Source: Escherichia sp. E4742 (GTDB taxonomy: Bacteria; Pseudomonadota; Gammaproteobacteria; Enterobacterales; Enterobacteriaceae). From it: a stretch of DNA of 64,000 nucleotides. Both the position numbers and the translations under genes were made by a program. Under the pieces are notes generated by a model, which worked only from the letters and a program-made list of their open reading frames with translations, did no database searches and was not told where the DNA came from. Below are positions 46,169 through 55,382 of the stretch, in pieces. Location: positions 3,844,001 through 3,908,000 of the forward strand of contig NZ_CP040443.1 in assembly GCF_005843885.1 (NCBI RefSeq). Reading direction: 5' to 3'. Every line of letters begins with the position of its first letter. Within the stretch, counting starts at the first letter, position 1.

Positions 46169-48223
46169 ATGGACAAGTACCCACCGATCATCCCCAGAGC
46201 CCCATGGTTACTTCATGGAGCTGATTACAATCCGGAGCAATGGTTACATGTCCCTGGGATTCTGGAGAAAGATATCGCCATGATGCAACAGGCTGGTTGT
46301 AACACCATGTCGGTGGGCATTTTTAGCTGGTCAATACTGGAACCCACAGAGGGTGAGTATCGCTTTGACTGGCTGGATGAGGTGCTGGATAAACTTCATG
46401 CTGGTGGGATCTCTGTCTTCCTCGCAACACCAAGCGGAGCCAAACCCGCCTGGCTTGCTGCTCGTTATCCAGAGGTTCTGAGAGTTAGCGCCTCACGCGA
46501 GAAAATGCTTCACGGTGGTCGCCATAATCACTGCCTTTCTTCGCCAGTGTATAAAGATAAAGTGACGCAAATTAACCGTAAGCTGGCGCAGCGATACGCC
46601 AATCATCCGGCGGTTCTGGGATGGCATATCAGTAATGAGTATGGCGGAGAGTGTCATTGTAATGGATGCCAACAGGCGTTTCGCCGTTGGTTGCAGACGC
46701 GTTACACCACTCTTGAGGCGCTTAATCAGGCATGGTGGACTGGCTTCTGGAGCCATACATACAGTGACTGGTCACAAATTGAATCTCCTTCCCCAATAGG
46801 TGAAATGTCCAACCACGGTTTGAATCTTGACTGGCGGCGCTTTGTCACATCGCAGGTAAAAGAGTTCTATCAAATGGAAATCGCGCCGTTAAAAGCTGAA
46901 CGCCCTGATTTACCTGCGACGACCAATTTTATGTGGTATTTCAATGACTACAACTACTGGGCATTAGCCGAAGTGGTTGATTTTGTGAGTTGGGATAGCT
47001 ACCCCATGTGGCACAAACAGGAAGATGAACGCGCTGTAGCCTGTAAAACAGCGATGTATCACGACCTGATGCGTACCTTGAAAAATAAACCGTTTATTCT
47101 GATGGAATCCACGCCCAGCCAGACAAGCTGGCAGCCAACCAGCAAATTGAAAAAGCCGGGAATGAATATTCTTTCTTCCTTACAGGCCGTCGCTCACGGC
47201 GCAGACGGCGTGCACTATTTTCAGTGGCGTAAGAGTCGTGGTGCCGTGGAGAAGTTTCATGGTGCGGTGGTTGATCACGTCGGTCATCTGGAGACGCGTA
47301 CCGGGCGCGAAGTCATACAACTGGGGCAACGGCTGGCTCATCTTAAACAATTGGTTGGGACGAAAACGCAGGCAAAAGTTGCCATTATTTTCGACTGGGA
47401 GAACCGCTGGGCGGTCAATGATGCTGCCGGACCGCGCAATTGCGGTATCCACTACGAACAAACGGTAGTGGAGCATTACCGACCTTTCTGGGAGCAGGGC
47501 GTGGCGGTCGATATTATCAATGCTGATTGTGATCTTACGGGTTATCAGCTAGTTATCGCCCCAATGCTCTATATGGTTCGCGATGGATTTGCTGCTCGTG
47601 CTCGTGCCTATGTCGAAGCTGGTGGCAATTTTGTCACCACTTACTGGTCCGGGATTGTCAATGAAACCGATTTATGTCACCTGGGGGGGTTCCCTGGCCC
47701 GTTGCGTGACCTGATGGGCGTATGGGCTGAAGAGATTGATAGTCTTAATGATTATCAGCATAACAAAGTTATCTGCGAGCCGAATGCATATGGACTGCAG
47801 GGGCAATGGCAGGCACGGGAATTATGTGCGGTTATTCACGCCGAAGGTGCTCAGGTTCTGGCGCGCTATGGTGAGGATTTTTATGCGGGTACACCTGCGT
47901 TAACGGTAAATCACGTCGGACAAGGTCGTGCTTTCTATGTGGCTTCGCGTAATGATGCGTCATTTCATCAAGCGTTTGCCGCGATGTTGATCAACACACT
48001 TCATCTCCCAAAAGCACTTGCTACTGAACTTCCTGCTGGCGTTATTGCAACGCGTCGGACAGACGGCAATCAGGAATGGATTTTTGTACAAAACTACACT
48101 GCTCATGTACAAAATGTTGTGCTTCCTGGAGCGTGGCGAGTGGCAGAAACGGGCAAGGCTTGTTCACAAGACTTAGAACTGGCGCCGTGGGGATGTGAGG
48201 TGCTGGAAAGAGCAATAATGTAA
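46169..48223 (+). CDS. GH42 beta-galactosidase (accessory)
   Basis: 684 aa glycoside hydrolase family 42 enzyme. TIM-barrel domain (about 10-390) with acid/base E157 in SNEYGG, nucleophile E313 in FILMESTPSQ, and a zinc site made by C122 and the C162/C164/C167 cluster; then a GATase-like trimerisation domain (about 395-610) and a small beta C-domain. No signal peptide, so it is cytoplasmic and acts on imported substrate. It is unrelated in family to LacZ (GH2). AGGAG precedes the ATG. GH42 enzymes often prefer short galacto-oligosaccharides or galactan fragments. Confidence 0.95.
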   Translation: MDKYPPIIPRAPWLLHGADYNPEQWLHVPGILEKDIAMMQQAGCNTMSVGIFSWSILEPTEGEYRFDWLDEVLDKLHAGGISVFLATPSGAKPAWLAARYPEVLRVSASREKMLHGGRHNHCLSSPVYKDKVTQINRKLAQRYANHPAVLGWHISNEYGGECHCNGCQQAFRRWLQTRYTTLEALNQAWWTGFWSHTYSDWSQIESPSPIGEMSNHGLNLDWRRFVTSQVKEFYQMEIAPLKAERPDLPATTNFMWYFNDYNYWALAEVVDFVSWDSYPMWHKQEDERAVACKTAMYHDLMRTLKNKPFILMESTPSQTSWQPTSKLKKPGMNILSSLQAVAHGADGVHYFQWRKSRGAVEKFHGAVVDHVGHLETRTGREVIQLGQRLAHLKQLVGTKTQAKVAIIFDWENRWAVNDAAGPRNCGIHYEQTVVEHYRPFWEQGVAVDIINADCDLTGYQLVIAPMLYMVRDGFAARARAYVEAGGNFVTTYWSGIVNETDLCHLGGFPGPLRDLMGVWAEEIDSLNDYQHNKVICEPNAYGLQGQWQARELCAVIHAEGAQVLARYGEDFYAGTPALTVNHVGQGRAFYVASRNDASFHQAFAAMLINTLHLPKALATELPAGVIATRRTDGNQEWIFVQNYTAHVQNVVLPGAWRVAETGKACSQDLELAPWGCEVLERAIM

Positions 48224-48327
48224 ATTCTTATTAATAAGATGTGAAGTATTGATCCCTGACAGCATTTTGTACAAAAAGTAGCCATACTATTTAATTGCAC
48301 AAAGGCTGCAAAGAGGAGGATCGAAGT

Positions 48328-48711
48328 ATGTTCGTTGACAGACAGCGAAGCGATCTGCTTAACCGGTTGATCGATGCAAGAGTTGACCTCGCCGCATATG
48401 TGCAACTGAGGAAGGCCAAAGGATACATGTCCGTCAGCGAAAGCAATCATCTACGAGATAACTTTTTTAAACTGAATCGCGAACTGCACGATAAATCGCT
48501 GCGGTTGAATCTTCATCTGGATCAGGAAGAGTGGAGTGCTCTTCATCATGCTGAAGAAGCATTAGCGACAGCCGCAGTATGTTTGATGAGCGGGCATCAT
48601 GATTGCCCGACTGTTATTACCGTCAACGCCGATAAGCTTGAAAATTGTCTGATGAGCTTAACGCTGAGTATCCAGAGCCTTGAAAAGCACACCATGCTTG
48701 AGCAGGCCTGA
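48328..48711 (+). CDS. bssR: Biofilm regulator BssR
   Basis: 127 aa from ATG at 48328 behind GAGGAGGATCGAAGT; eleven extra upstream codons overlap that ribosome site. Small, mostly helical, cytoplasmic, with no known DNA-binding motif. In E. coli BssR (yliH) represses biofilm and affects AI-2/indole signalling by an unclear mechanism. It is downstream of the accessory GH42 gene with about 100 bp between. Confidence 0.94.
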   Translation: MFVDRQRSDLLNRLIDARVDLAAYVQLRKAKGYMSVSESNHLRDNFFKLNRELHDKSLRLNLHLDQEEWSALHHAEEALATAAVCLMSGHHDCPTVITVNADKLENCLMSLTLSIQSLEKHTMLEQA

Positions 48712-48716
48712 AAACT

Positions 48717-48741
48717 AAGGGGGAGAAAGCATCTCCCCCTT
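48717..48741 (+). terminator. Terminator of bssR
   Basis: AAGGGGGAGA and TCTCCCCCTT pair around a 5-nt loop, followed by CATGTTTAAGTTTTT. Confidence 0.8.
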
Positions 48742-48821
48742 CATGTTTAAGTTTTTGTAAAAATGAATTTGTCATCTCCTCCACTGACTACGCTTTAAGC
48801 CAGAGTCAATCCGGAGGCGTT

Positions 48822-49940
48822 ATGCATCGACAATCCCTTTTCCTTGTGCCCTTTCTCTGTGTTTCTTCCGCTCTCTGGGCGGCGCCTGCAACGGTAAATG
48901 TCGAAGTATTGCAAGATAAACTCGACCATCCCTGGGCGCTGACCTTTTTACCCGATAATCACGGTATGTTAATCACGCTGCGCGGTGGCGAGTTACGCCA
49001 CTGGCAAGAAGGAAAAGGATTATCTTCGTCGCTGGCTGGTGTGCCGGAAGTCTGGGCGCACGGGCAGGGAGGTTTGTTGGATGTAGCTTTAGCGCCTGAT
49101 TTTGCCCAGTCTCGCCGCATCTGGTTAAGTTATTCAGAACAGGGAGATGATGACAAAGTCGGTACTGCCGTAGGTTATGGCCGTTTGAGCGATGATCTGA
49201 CAAAAATAACGGATTTCCGCACCGTTTTTCGTCAGATGCCTAAGCTTTCTACCGGTAACCATTTTGGTGGACGGTTGGTGTTTGACGGCAAAGGTTATTT
49301 GTTTATTGGTCTGGGGGAAAACAATCAGCGCCCGACGGCGCAGGATCTGGATAAATTGCAGGGTAAATTAGTGCGCCTGACCGACCAGGGCGAGATTCCA
49401 GATGATAATCCTTTTGTAAATGAATCCGGTGCGCGCGCCGAGATCTGGTCTTACGGCATTCGTAATCCGCAAGGGATGGCGATGAATCCGTGGAGCAATG
49501 CGCTGTGGCTGAATGAGCATGGTCCGCGCGGTGGTGATGAAATTAATATCCCGGAAAAAGGCAAAAACTACGGTTGGCCGCTGGCTACCTGGGGCATCAA
49601 TTACTCGGGACTTAAAATACCGGAAGCGAAAGGGGAAATCGTTGCCGGAACCGAACAACCGATTTTCTACTGGAAAGATTCGCCTGCCGTGAGCGGTATG
49701 GCCTTCTATAACAGCGACAAATTCCCCCAGTGGCAGCAAAAATTATTTATTGGCGCGTTAAAAGACAAAGATGTCATCGTGATGAGCGTCAACGGTAACA
49801 AAGTGACAGAAGATGGCCGCATATTAACGGACAGAGGGCAGCGAATTCGTGATGTTCGCACTGGGCCCGACGGTTATTTGTACGTATTGACCGACGAGTC
49901 CAATGGCGAATTACTGAAAGTAAGTCCACGTAATAATTAG
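48822..49940 (+). CDS. yliI: PQQ-dependent aldose sugar dehydrogenase YliI
   Basis: 372 aa periplasmic soluble glucose dehydrogenase-type beta-propeller. Signal peptide 1-21 (ending LWA|APA). Conserved PQQ/catalytic elements include LDHPWALTFLPD near 32, GNHFGGRLVFDGKGYLF near 145 and EHGPRGGDEIN near 232. It oxidises aldoses with PQQ, which E. coli must obtain from outside. Its 3' end overlaps convergent gstB by four bases. Confidence 0.95.
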   Translation: MHRQSLFLVPFLCVSSALWAAPATVNVEVLQDKLDHPWALTFLPDNHGMLITLRGGELRHWQEGKGLSSSLAGVPEVWAHGQGGLLDVALAPDFAQSRRIWLSYSEQGDDDKVGTAVGYGRLSDDLTKITDFRTVFRQMPKLSTGNHFGGRLVFDGKGYLFIGLGENNQRPTAQDLDKLQGKLVRLTDQGEIPDDNPFVNESGARAEIWSYGIRNPQGMAMNPWSNALWLNEHGPRGGDEINIPEKGKNYGWPLATWGINYSGLKIPEAKGEIVAGTEQPIFYWKDSPAVSGMAFYNSDKFPQWQQKLFIGALKDKDVIVMSVNGNKVTEDGRILTDRGQRIRDVRTGPDGYLYVLTDESNGELLKVSPRNN

Positions 49941-50563
49941 CTAACGGGGATCATCACCACTTTACGCACTGCGGGGCGTTCGGTGAGCTGTTGATACCAG
50001 CGTTCCAGATTTGGACGCGGTGTCCAGGTCAGACCGACGTTAAACAAATTGTAGATAAACGGTGCAATAGCGATATCACCCACGCCAAATTTATCACCAG
50101 AGAACCATTTCACTTTTGCCAATTCCGCATCAAGAAGGGCAAACAGAGCGTCGCATTCCTTGCAACTGGCATCAATGGCGGCCTGGTCGCGCTCTTCCGG
50201 TGGTGTTCTGACCAATCCCATCAGGATCCCGCGATGGGCATTACTGAACGTCTGGTTTGCCCAGTCCATCCATTTTTCCGCTTCTGCACGACGTGCTGGC
50301 GAGTCGATCCACAAGCGGTTTTGCCCGTACTGTGCAGCCAGGTAGCGGACAATGGCGTTCGATTCCCAGAGAATTAAATCACTTTCGTCGTCGCGCAACA
50401 GTGGCACCAGCCCGTTGGGATTCATCGCCAGAAAGTCGGCATCGTGGTTTACTCCAAACTCACGGCCCGCGAGAATTTGCTCATAAGGTAGATCCAGTTC
50501 TTCGAGCGTCAGCAACACTTTTTTTACGTTGGTTGAATTATTCCGGCCCCACAGCGTAATCAT
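49937..50563 (-). CDS. gstB: Glutathione S-transferase GstB
   Basis: 208 aa from ATG at 50563 with AAGGGGTGAGT upstream. Thioredoxin-like N-domain (about 1-80; GRNNSTNVKKV for glutathione contacts, NPNGLVPLL with the cis-proline, and ESNAIVRYL) and a helical C-domain. In E. coli, GstB removes halides from bromoacetate-type substrates. Confidence 0.96.
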   Translation of the reverse strand: MITLWGRNNSTNVKKVLLTLEELDLPYEQILAGREFGVNHDADFLAMNPNGLVPLLRDDESDLILWESNAIVRYLAAQYGQNRLWIDSPARRAEAEKWMDWANQTFSNAHRGILMGLVRTPPEERDQAAIDASCKECDALFALLDAELAKVKWFSGDKFGVGDIAIAPFIYNLFNVGLTWTPRPNLERWYQQLTERPAVRKVVMIPVS

Positions 50564-50809
50564 ACTCACCCCTTTTTGCACAGGCAGCCACAGGCTGAAC
50601 AGGACTCTGATGGTGGAGTAAAGTTAACTTTTAAGCAACAGTTGGCAAAAAAATGACGCCAGAAGCAGCGAAGCGGCAGGATATTGCATAAACTTTAAAA
50701 ACTTTACCAACTTACGGTTTCTTTAAGTTTGTGTGTGCGTTATTAATCACCGAACTTATCATACGGCGATATAACGTATTTATTTTGAATGGATACTCGG
50801 GTGGCATTT

Positions 50810-52012
50810 ATGACGCAATACTCCTCTCTCCTTCGTGGTCTTGCAGCGGGTTCTGCATTTTTATTCCTTTTTGCCCCAACGGCATTCGCGGCGGAACAAA
50901 CCGTTGACGCGCCGAGCGTGGATGCGCGTGCATGGATTTTAATGGATTACGCCAGCGGAAAAGTGCTGGCTGAAGGTAATGCGGATGAGAAACTGGACCC
51001 AGCCAGTCTGACCAAAATCATGACCAGTTATGTGGTTGGGCAGGCGCTCAAGGCCGATAAGATCAAACTCACCGATATGGTGACGGTCGGTAAAGATGCC
51101 TGGGCAACGGGCAATCCGGCGCTGCGCGGTTCATCGGTGATGTTCCTCAAACCGGGCGATCAGGTTTCGGTGGCGGATTTAAACAAAGGTGTGATTATTC
51201 AGTCCGGTAATGATGCCTGTATTGCACTGGCAGATTACGTCGCGGGCAGTCAGGAGTCATTTATTGGCTTGATGAATGGTTACGCTAAAAAATTGGGCCT
51301 GACCAACACCACCTTCCAGACGGTGCACGGCCTCGACGCACCGGGGCAGTTCAGTACCGCACGCGATATGGCCTTGCTGGGCAAAGCGTTAATCCACGAT
51401 GTACCGGAAGAGTACGCCATTCATAAAGAGAAGGAATTTACCTTCAACAAGATTCGCCAGCCTAACCGTAACCGTCTGCTGTGGAGTAGTAATGTCAATG
51501 TCGATGGCATGAAGACCGGTACTACGGCAGGAGCCGGTTACAACCTGGTGGCCTCCGCGACCCAGGGCGACATGCGTTTGATCTCCGTGGTGCTGGGGGC
51601 AAAAACTGACCGCATCCGTTTTAATGAGTCTGAGAAATTACTGACCTGGGGCTTCCGCTTCTTTGAAACCGTGACACCAATTAAACCTGATGCCACCTTT
51701 GTGACCCAGCGCGTCTGGTTCGGTGATAAGAGTGAAGTGAATCTCGGCGCAGGCGAAGGGGGATCAGTGACCATTCCTCGCGGGCAACTGAAAAACCTGA
51801 AAGCGAGTTATACGTTAACGGAACCGCAGCTCACCGCGCCGCTGAAAAAAGGTCAGGTTGTCGGCACCATTGATTTCCAGCTTAATGGTAAATCTATTGA
51901 ACAGCGCCCGTTGATCGTGATGGAAAATGTGGAAGAAGGCGGGTTCTTTGGTCGGATATGGGACTTCGTGATGATGAAATTCCATCAGTGGTTCGGTAGC
52001 TGGTTCTCTTAA
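50810..52012 (+). CDS. dacC: D-alanyl-D-alanine carboxypeptidase PBP6 (DacC)
   Basis: 400 aa from ATG at 50810; an ATG seven codons upstream would spoil the signal peptide. Signal peptide 1-28. Active-site motifs S66-L-T-K69, S132-G-N134 and K235-T-G are intact. The C-terminal beta domain (about 290-380) is followed by an amphipathic membrane anchor (RIWDFVMMKFHQWFGSWF). It trims peptidoglycan pentapeptides, chiefly in stationary phase. Confidence 0.97.
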   Translation: MTQYSSLLRGLAAGSAFLFLFAPTAFAAEQTVDAPSVDARAWILMDYASGKVLAEGNADEKLDPASLTKIMTSYVVGQALKADKIKLTDMVTVGKDAWATGNPALRGSSVMFLKPGDQVSVADLNKGVIIQSGNDACIALADYVAGSQESFIGLMNGYAKKLGLTNTTFQTVHGLDAPGQFSTARDMALLGKALIHDVPEEYAIHKEKEFTFNKIRQPNRNRLLWSSNVNVDGMKTGTTAGAGYNLVASATQGDMRLISVVLGAKTDRIRFNESEKLLTWGFRFFETVTPIKPDATFVTQRVWFGDKSEVNLGAGEGGSVTIPRGQLKNLKASYTLTEPQLTAPLKKGQVVGTIDFQLNGKSIEQRPLIVMENVEEGGFFGRIWDFVMMKFHQWFGSWFS

Positions 52013-52022
52013 TCTTCTGATG

Positions 52023-52050
52023 ACCGGATGGCGCGGAAACGTCATCCGGT
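52023..52050. terminator. Hairpin between convergent dacC and deoR (REP-like)
   Basis: ACCGGATG and CATCCGGT pair around a 12-nt loop. The arms resemble a REP unit and lie 10 bp from both gene ends. Confidence 0.6.
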
Positions 52051-52059
52051 TATGCGTCA

Positions 52060-52818
52060 TTAATACATCAACTTAATACGCTGCGTCTGCGCATACTTCA
52101 CATACTCATCTTCCGGGCAACGATCGCTTACCACAATATCAAAGCGTTTCAGGTCGCTCATGCGTGCCGGACGTACCTTGCCAAACTTACTGTGGTCGAC
52201 AACCAGAACATGCTTTTGCGCCATCGACATAGCCCAGTGTTTTACCGGCAGTTCCTCAAGATTAAAACAGGTAGCACCTTTACTGATATGCACTCCGGCA
52301 GCGGAATAAAAAGCGATATCTGGACAGAAATTATTCAACGTCAACTGAAAATCGATGGGTTTGAAGATGGCGTTGCTGGCGTGAAATTCTCCACCACTAA
52401 GAAACGCCCGGCAATGTGGTTTCTCTTGCAGCGCCAGAAAGGTATTTAGTGAATAACAAACGGCGGTGAAAGGGATTTCATTATCAATCGCTTCAATAAT
52501 CCAGGGCGTAGTGGTGCCGCAGTCAAAAAAGAGGGTCTGACCGGGTTCTACCAACGTTGCGGCCAGTTTCGCAGCGCGGCGTTTTTCTTCCACCAGACGG
52601 GATTTTTGGTCGCTTAGCAGGTAATGGCTGGCGCTGCGTGGTTCGAGAACGATATAGCCGCCGAGTAATACGACGGGGGCGCTGTTGTTATTCAGGTCGC
52701 GACGAATCGTCATCTCTGAAACCCCAAGTAGGGCGGCGGCGTCCTTCAGATGTAACTTATCGCTGCGTTTTAATTCCTGGAGTAATTGCCCGATGCGCTC
52801 TTCGCGACGTGTTTCCAT
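52060..52818 (-). CDS. deoR: Deoxyribonucleoside operon repressor DeoR
   Basis: 252 aa. N-terminal helix-turn-helix LHLKDAAALLGVSEMTIRRDL (about 22-42) and a C-terminal sugar-phosphate-binding domain with FDCGTTTPW near 98. It represses deoCABD, nupG and tsx and is released by deoxyribose-5-phosphate. Monocistronic, convergent with dacC. Confidence 0.97.
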   Translation of the reverse strand: METRREERIGQLLQELKRSDKLHLKDAAALLGVSEMTIRRDLNNNSAPVVLLGGYIVLEPRSASHYLLSDQKSRLVEEKRRAAKLAATLVEPGQTLFFDCGTTTPWIIEAIDNEIPFTAVCYSLNTFLALQEKPHCRAFLSGGEFHASNAIFKPIDFQLTLNNFCPDIAFYSAAGVHISKGATCFNLEELPVKHWAMSMAQKHVLVVDHSKFGKVRPARMSDLKRFDIVVSDRCPEDEYVKYAQTQRIKLMY

Positions 52819-52875
52819 ATTCCCTCTGAATAGTTATTGAAGCGAGCCGCCTGATATTACACTTTTTATCCGAAA

Positions 52876-53472
52876 TCAGCCACGCACCCAGCCTTTACGG
52901 ATCGGTAAGGCGAAACAGAAGCGATACCACAATTGCAGTCGCTGGTAGAGCATCGCCCCCGCAGCTTGCCAGATAATCTGGGCGCTAAGGCAACCAATCA
53001 TTCCCGCCAACAATCCACCGAGCATGTCCAGCGGCCAGTGGACGCCAAGGTAGACCCGCGACCAGGCAATAATTACGGCCAGCACCATGAGAAGCGATCC
53101 GGACCACAAACGATGCCAGATTAAAAATGCCAGAGCGAAGGTGAAGATCACCGTGCCGTGATCGCTCGGGAAAGAGTCATCCGCCGCATGGTGCAGGAAG
53201 TTATAGCCGATATTCTCGACAAACGGGCGGTCATGCGGAAATAAATGACCCATCCCCCAGGAAACAAACAGACTTACAGCCAGTGCGATCGCTATTTTTA
53301 TCACTATCTGCCGTTGCGCCGTACGTCCCCACAGCCAAAGTACCCCGGCCAGTAGCGGCACCACAGTAATCAAATCTTTGGCAATAAAAATCGCCAACGA
53401 GATCATCCACGGAGAAGAATCTGGCGTGGCATTAATTAGAGAGAATAATGAGTAATTGAGATTTTCCAGCAT
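52876..53472 (-). CDS. ybjG: Undecaprenyl-diphosphatase YbjG (PAP2 family)
   Basis: 198 aa from ATG at 53472, behind CTGGAAGTT; an ATG five codons earlier has no ribosome site. Five to six transmembrane helices and the PAP2 triad: KDLITVVPLL/PHDRPF near 84, SFPSDHG near 108, and SRVYLGVHWPLDMLGG near 149 with the catalytic histidine. It recycles undecaprenyl pyrophosphate; extra copies give bacitracin resistance. Confidence 0.95.
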   Translation of the reverse strand: MLENLNYSLFSLINATPDSSPWMISLAIFIAKDLITVVPLLAGVLWLWGRTAQRQIVIKIAIALAVSLFVSWGMGHLFPHDRPFVENIGYNFLHHAADDSFPSDHGTVIFTFALAFLIWHRLWSGSLLMVLAVIIAWSRVYLGVHWPLDMLGGLLAGMIGCLSAQIIWQAAGAMLYQRLQLWYRFCFALPIRKGWVRG

Positions 53473-53746
53473 AACTTCCAGACTCATAAGGTGTTTAATG
53501 GGGAGCCGTCAGGCAAGGCGGTGAGAATAAGGTGCATGGTAAACAGGGTAAAGCGGCATCGTCTTATTTCTCATAAGCGGCCCGTATTCCGTGAAGTAAT
53601 GGTAACGCGCGGTAGTTAAATAAAGCTTAAAAAAAGAGAGTCTAATCGCCGATTAATGTAAGAATGTGCTTAAGGGGCAAAAATTGCTTTCTCGTTAGCC
53701 GCGCTTTTATTAAACTTTGCGCGATTATTATTGGCGAAGAAATTGC

Positions 53747-54979
53747 ATGCAAAATAGATTAGCTAATGGTGCCAGACTTGGACGTCAGGCATTACTTTTC
53801 CCTCTCTGTCTGGTGCTCTACGAATTCTCAACCTATATCGGTAACGATATGATTCAGCCCGGTATGTTGGCCGTGGTGGAACAGTACCAGGCGGGCATTG
53901 ATTGGGTTCCTACCTCGATGACCGCGTACCTTGCGGGTGGGATGTTTTTACAGTGGCTGCTGGGGCCATTGTCGGATCGTATTGGTCGCCGTCCGGTGAT
54001 GCTGGCGGGCGTAGTGTGGTTTATCATCACTTGTCTGGCGATATTACTGGCGCAAAACATTGAACAATTCACGCTGTTGCGCTTCTTGCAGGGCATAAGC
54101 CTCTGTTTCATTGGCGCTGTTGGTTACGCCGCAATTCAGGAGTCCTTCGAAGAGGCGGTTTGTATCAAGATCACCGCGCTGATGGCGAACGTGGCGCTGA
54201 TTGCTCCGCTACTCGGCCCGTTGGTGGGCGCGGCGTGGATCCATGTGCTGCCCTGGGAAGGGATGTTTGTATTATTTGCCGCATTGGCAACGATCTCCTT
54301 CTTCGGCCTGCAACGTGCCATGCCAGAAACCGCCACGCGTATAGGCGAGAAACTGTCGCTGAAAGAGCTCGGTCGTGACTACAAGCTGGTGCTGAAGAAT
54401 GGTCGCTTTGTTGCGGGGGCGCTGGCACTGGGGTTTGTTAGTCTGCCGTTGCTGGCGTGGATTGCCCAGTCGCCGATTATTATCATAACCGGCGAGCAGT
54501 TGAGCAGCTATGAATATGGTTTGCTGCAAGTTCCCATTTTCGGCGCATTAATTGCGGGGAACCTACTGTTGGCGCGACTGACCTCGCGTCGCACCGTACG
54601 TTCGCTGATCATTATGGGCGGTTGGCCGATTATGATTGGTCTGTTGGTCGCCGCTGCGGCAACGGTCATCTCATCGCACGCGTATTTATGGATGACCGCC
54701 GGGTTAAGTATTTATGCTTTCGGTATTGGTCTGGCGAATGCGGGACTGGTGCGATTAACCCTGTTTGCCAGCGATATGAGTAAAGGTACTGTCTCGGCGG
54801 CGATGGGGATGTTGCAAATGCTGATTTTCACTGTCGGTATTGAGATCAGTAAACACGCGTATCTGAACGGCGGCAACGGTCTGTTTAATCTCTTCAACCT
54901 TGCTAACGGAATTTTGTGGCTGCTGCTGATGTTTATCTTTTTAAAAGATAAACAGGTAGGAAATTCACACGAAGGGTAA
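53747..54979 (+). CDS. mdfA: Multidrug:H+ antiporter MdfA
   Basis: 410 aa from ATG at 53747. Twelve-helix MFS exporter. E26 and D34 in TM1 (LYEFSTYIGNDMIQPG), key to substrate and proton coupling, are present. The loop 2-3 motif is GPLSDRIGRRPVML near 71-84, and antiporter motif C lies near 150-160. It exports chloramphenicol, quaternary cations and others. The bidirectional hairpin after the stop is shared with ybjH. Confidence 0.97.
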   Translation: MQNRLANGARLGRQALLFPLCLVLYEFSTYIGNDMIQPGMLAVVEQYQAGIDWVPTSMTAYLAGGMFLQWLLGPLSDRIGRRPVMLAGVVWFIITCLAILLAQNIEQFTLLRFLQGISLCFIGAVGYAAIQESFEEAVCIKITALMANVALIAPLLGPLVGAAWIHVLPWEGMFVLFAALATISFFGLQRAMPETATRIGEKLSLKELGRDYKLVLKNGRFVAGALALGFVSLPLLAWIAQSPIIIITGEQLSSYEYGLLQVPIFGALIAGNLLLARLTSRRTVRSLIIMGGWPIMIGLLVAAAATVISSHAYLWMTAGLSIYAFGIGLANAGLVRLTLFASDMSKGTVSAAMGMLQMLIFTVGIEISKHAYLNGGNGLFNLFNLANGILWLLLMFIFLKDKQVGNSHEG

Positions 54980-54980
54980 A

Positions 54981-55015
54981 AAAATGCCTGATTGCACAAC
55001 GCAATCAGGCATTTT
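54981..55015. terminator. Bidirectional terminator between mdfA and ybjH
   Basis: AAAATGCCTGATTGC and GCAATCAGGCATTTT are perfect inverted arms around five bases, giving T tracts on both strands. Confidence 0.92.
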
Positions 55016-55019
55016 CGAA

Positions 55020-55298
55020 TTAATGGTGATGGTCATCGATCTGATGTTCGATAACCATCCCTTCGCCAACGCTGGCAAGGTGACGAACATACGGATGTGG
55101 ACGGTAAGCTGGAGCAGGAGCCACATAGACGGTTTGCGGCACAGTAGCGACACTGACAGCTTGTGGAACGCTGACAGAATCAGGGACCACTACCACTTTG
55201 TATCCACTCGGCACATCGACGGTAACGCTTTGCGCCATCGTTGCACCGGTAAAGCTCATGAGAAACGCGCCCAGCAAAACATAATTCTTCATAATCAT
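55020..55298 (-). CDS. ybjH: YbjH, small secreted protein of unknown function
   Basis: 92 aa. Signal peptide ending TMAQ. The mature part is valine-rich (SVSVPQAVSVATVPQTV), then a proline/alanine stretch (APAPAYRPHPY) and a histidine-rich end (DDHHH). From memory K-12 has 94 residues, with one more PA repeat unit in that stretch. No domain is recognised; the histidine tail could bind metal (inference). Confidence 0.88.
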   Translation of the reverse strand: MIMKNYVLLGAFLMSFTGATMAQSVTVDVPSGYKVVVVPDSVSVPQAVSVATVPQTVYVAPAPAYRPHPYVRHLASVGEGMVIEHQIDDHHH

Positions 55299-55382
55299 TT
55301 CGCCTGAAATAATCCGGTGGGTTAATTTCTGCGAATTATGCAGCCTTCATTCAGGCGTTGTGTTGCCGGGCGTGCTGCCGTT

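Noticed and set aside
43236..48327. Prophage or transposon ends around the accessory sugar block
   Set aside because: I looked for integrase, tRNA, terminal inverted repeats and IS remnants at both sides and saw none, so I do not call it a mobile element.
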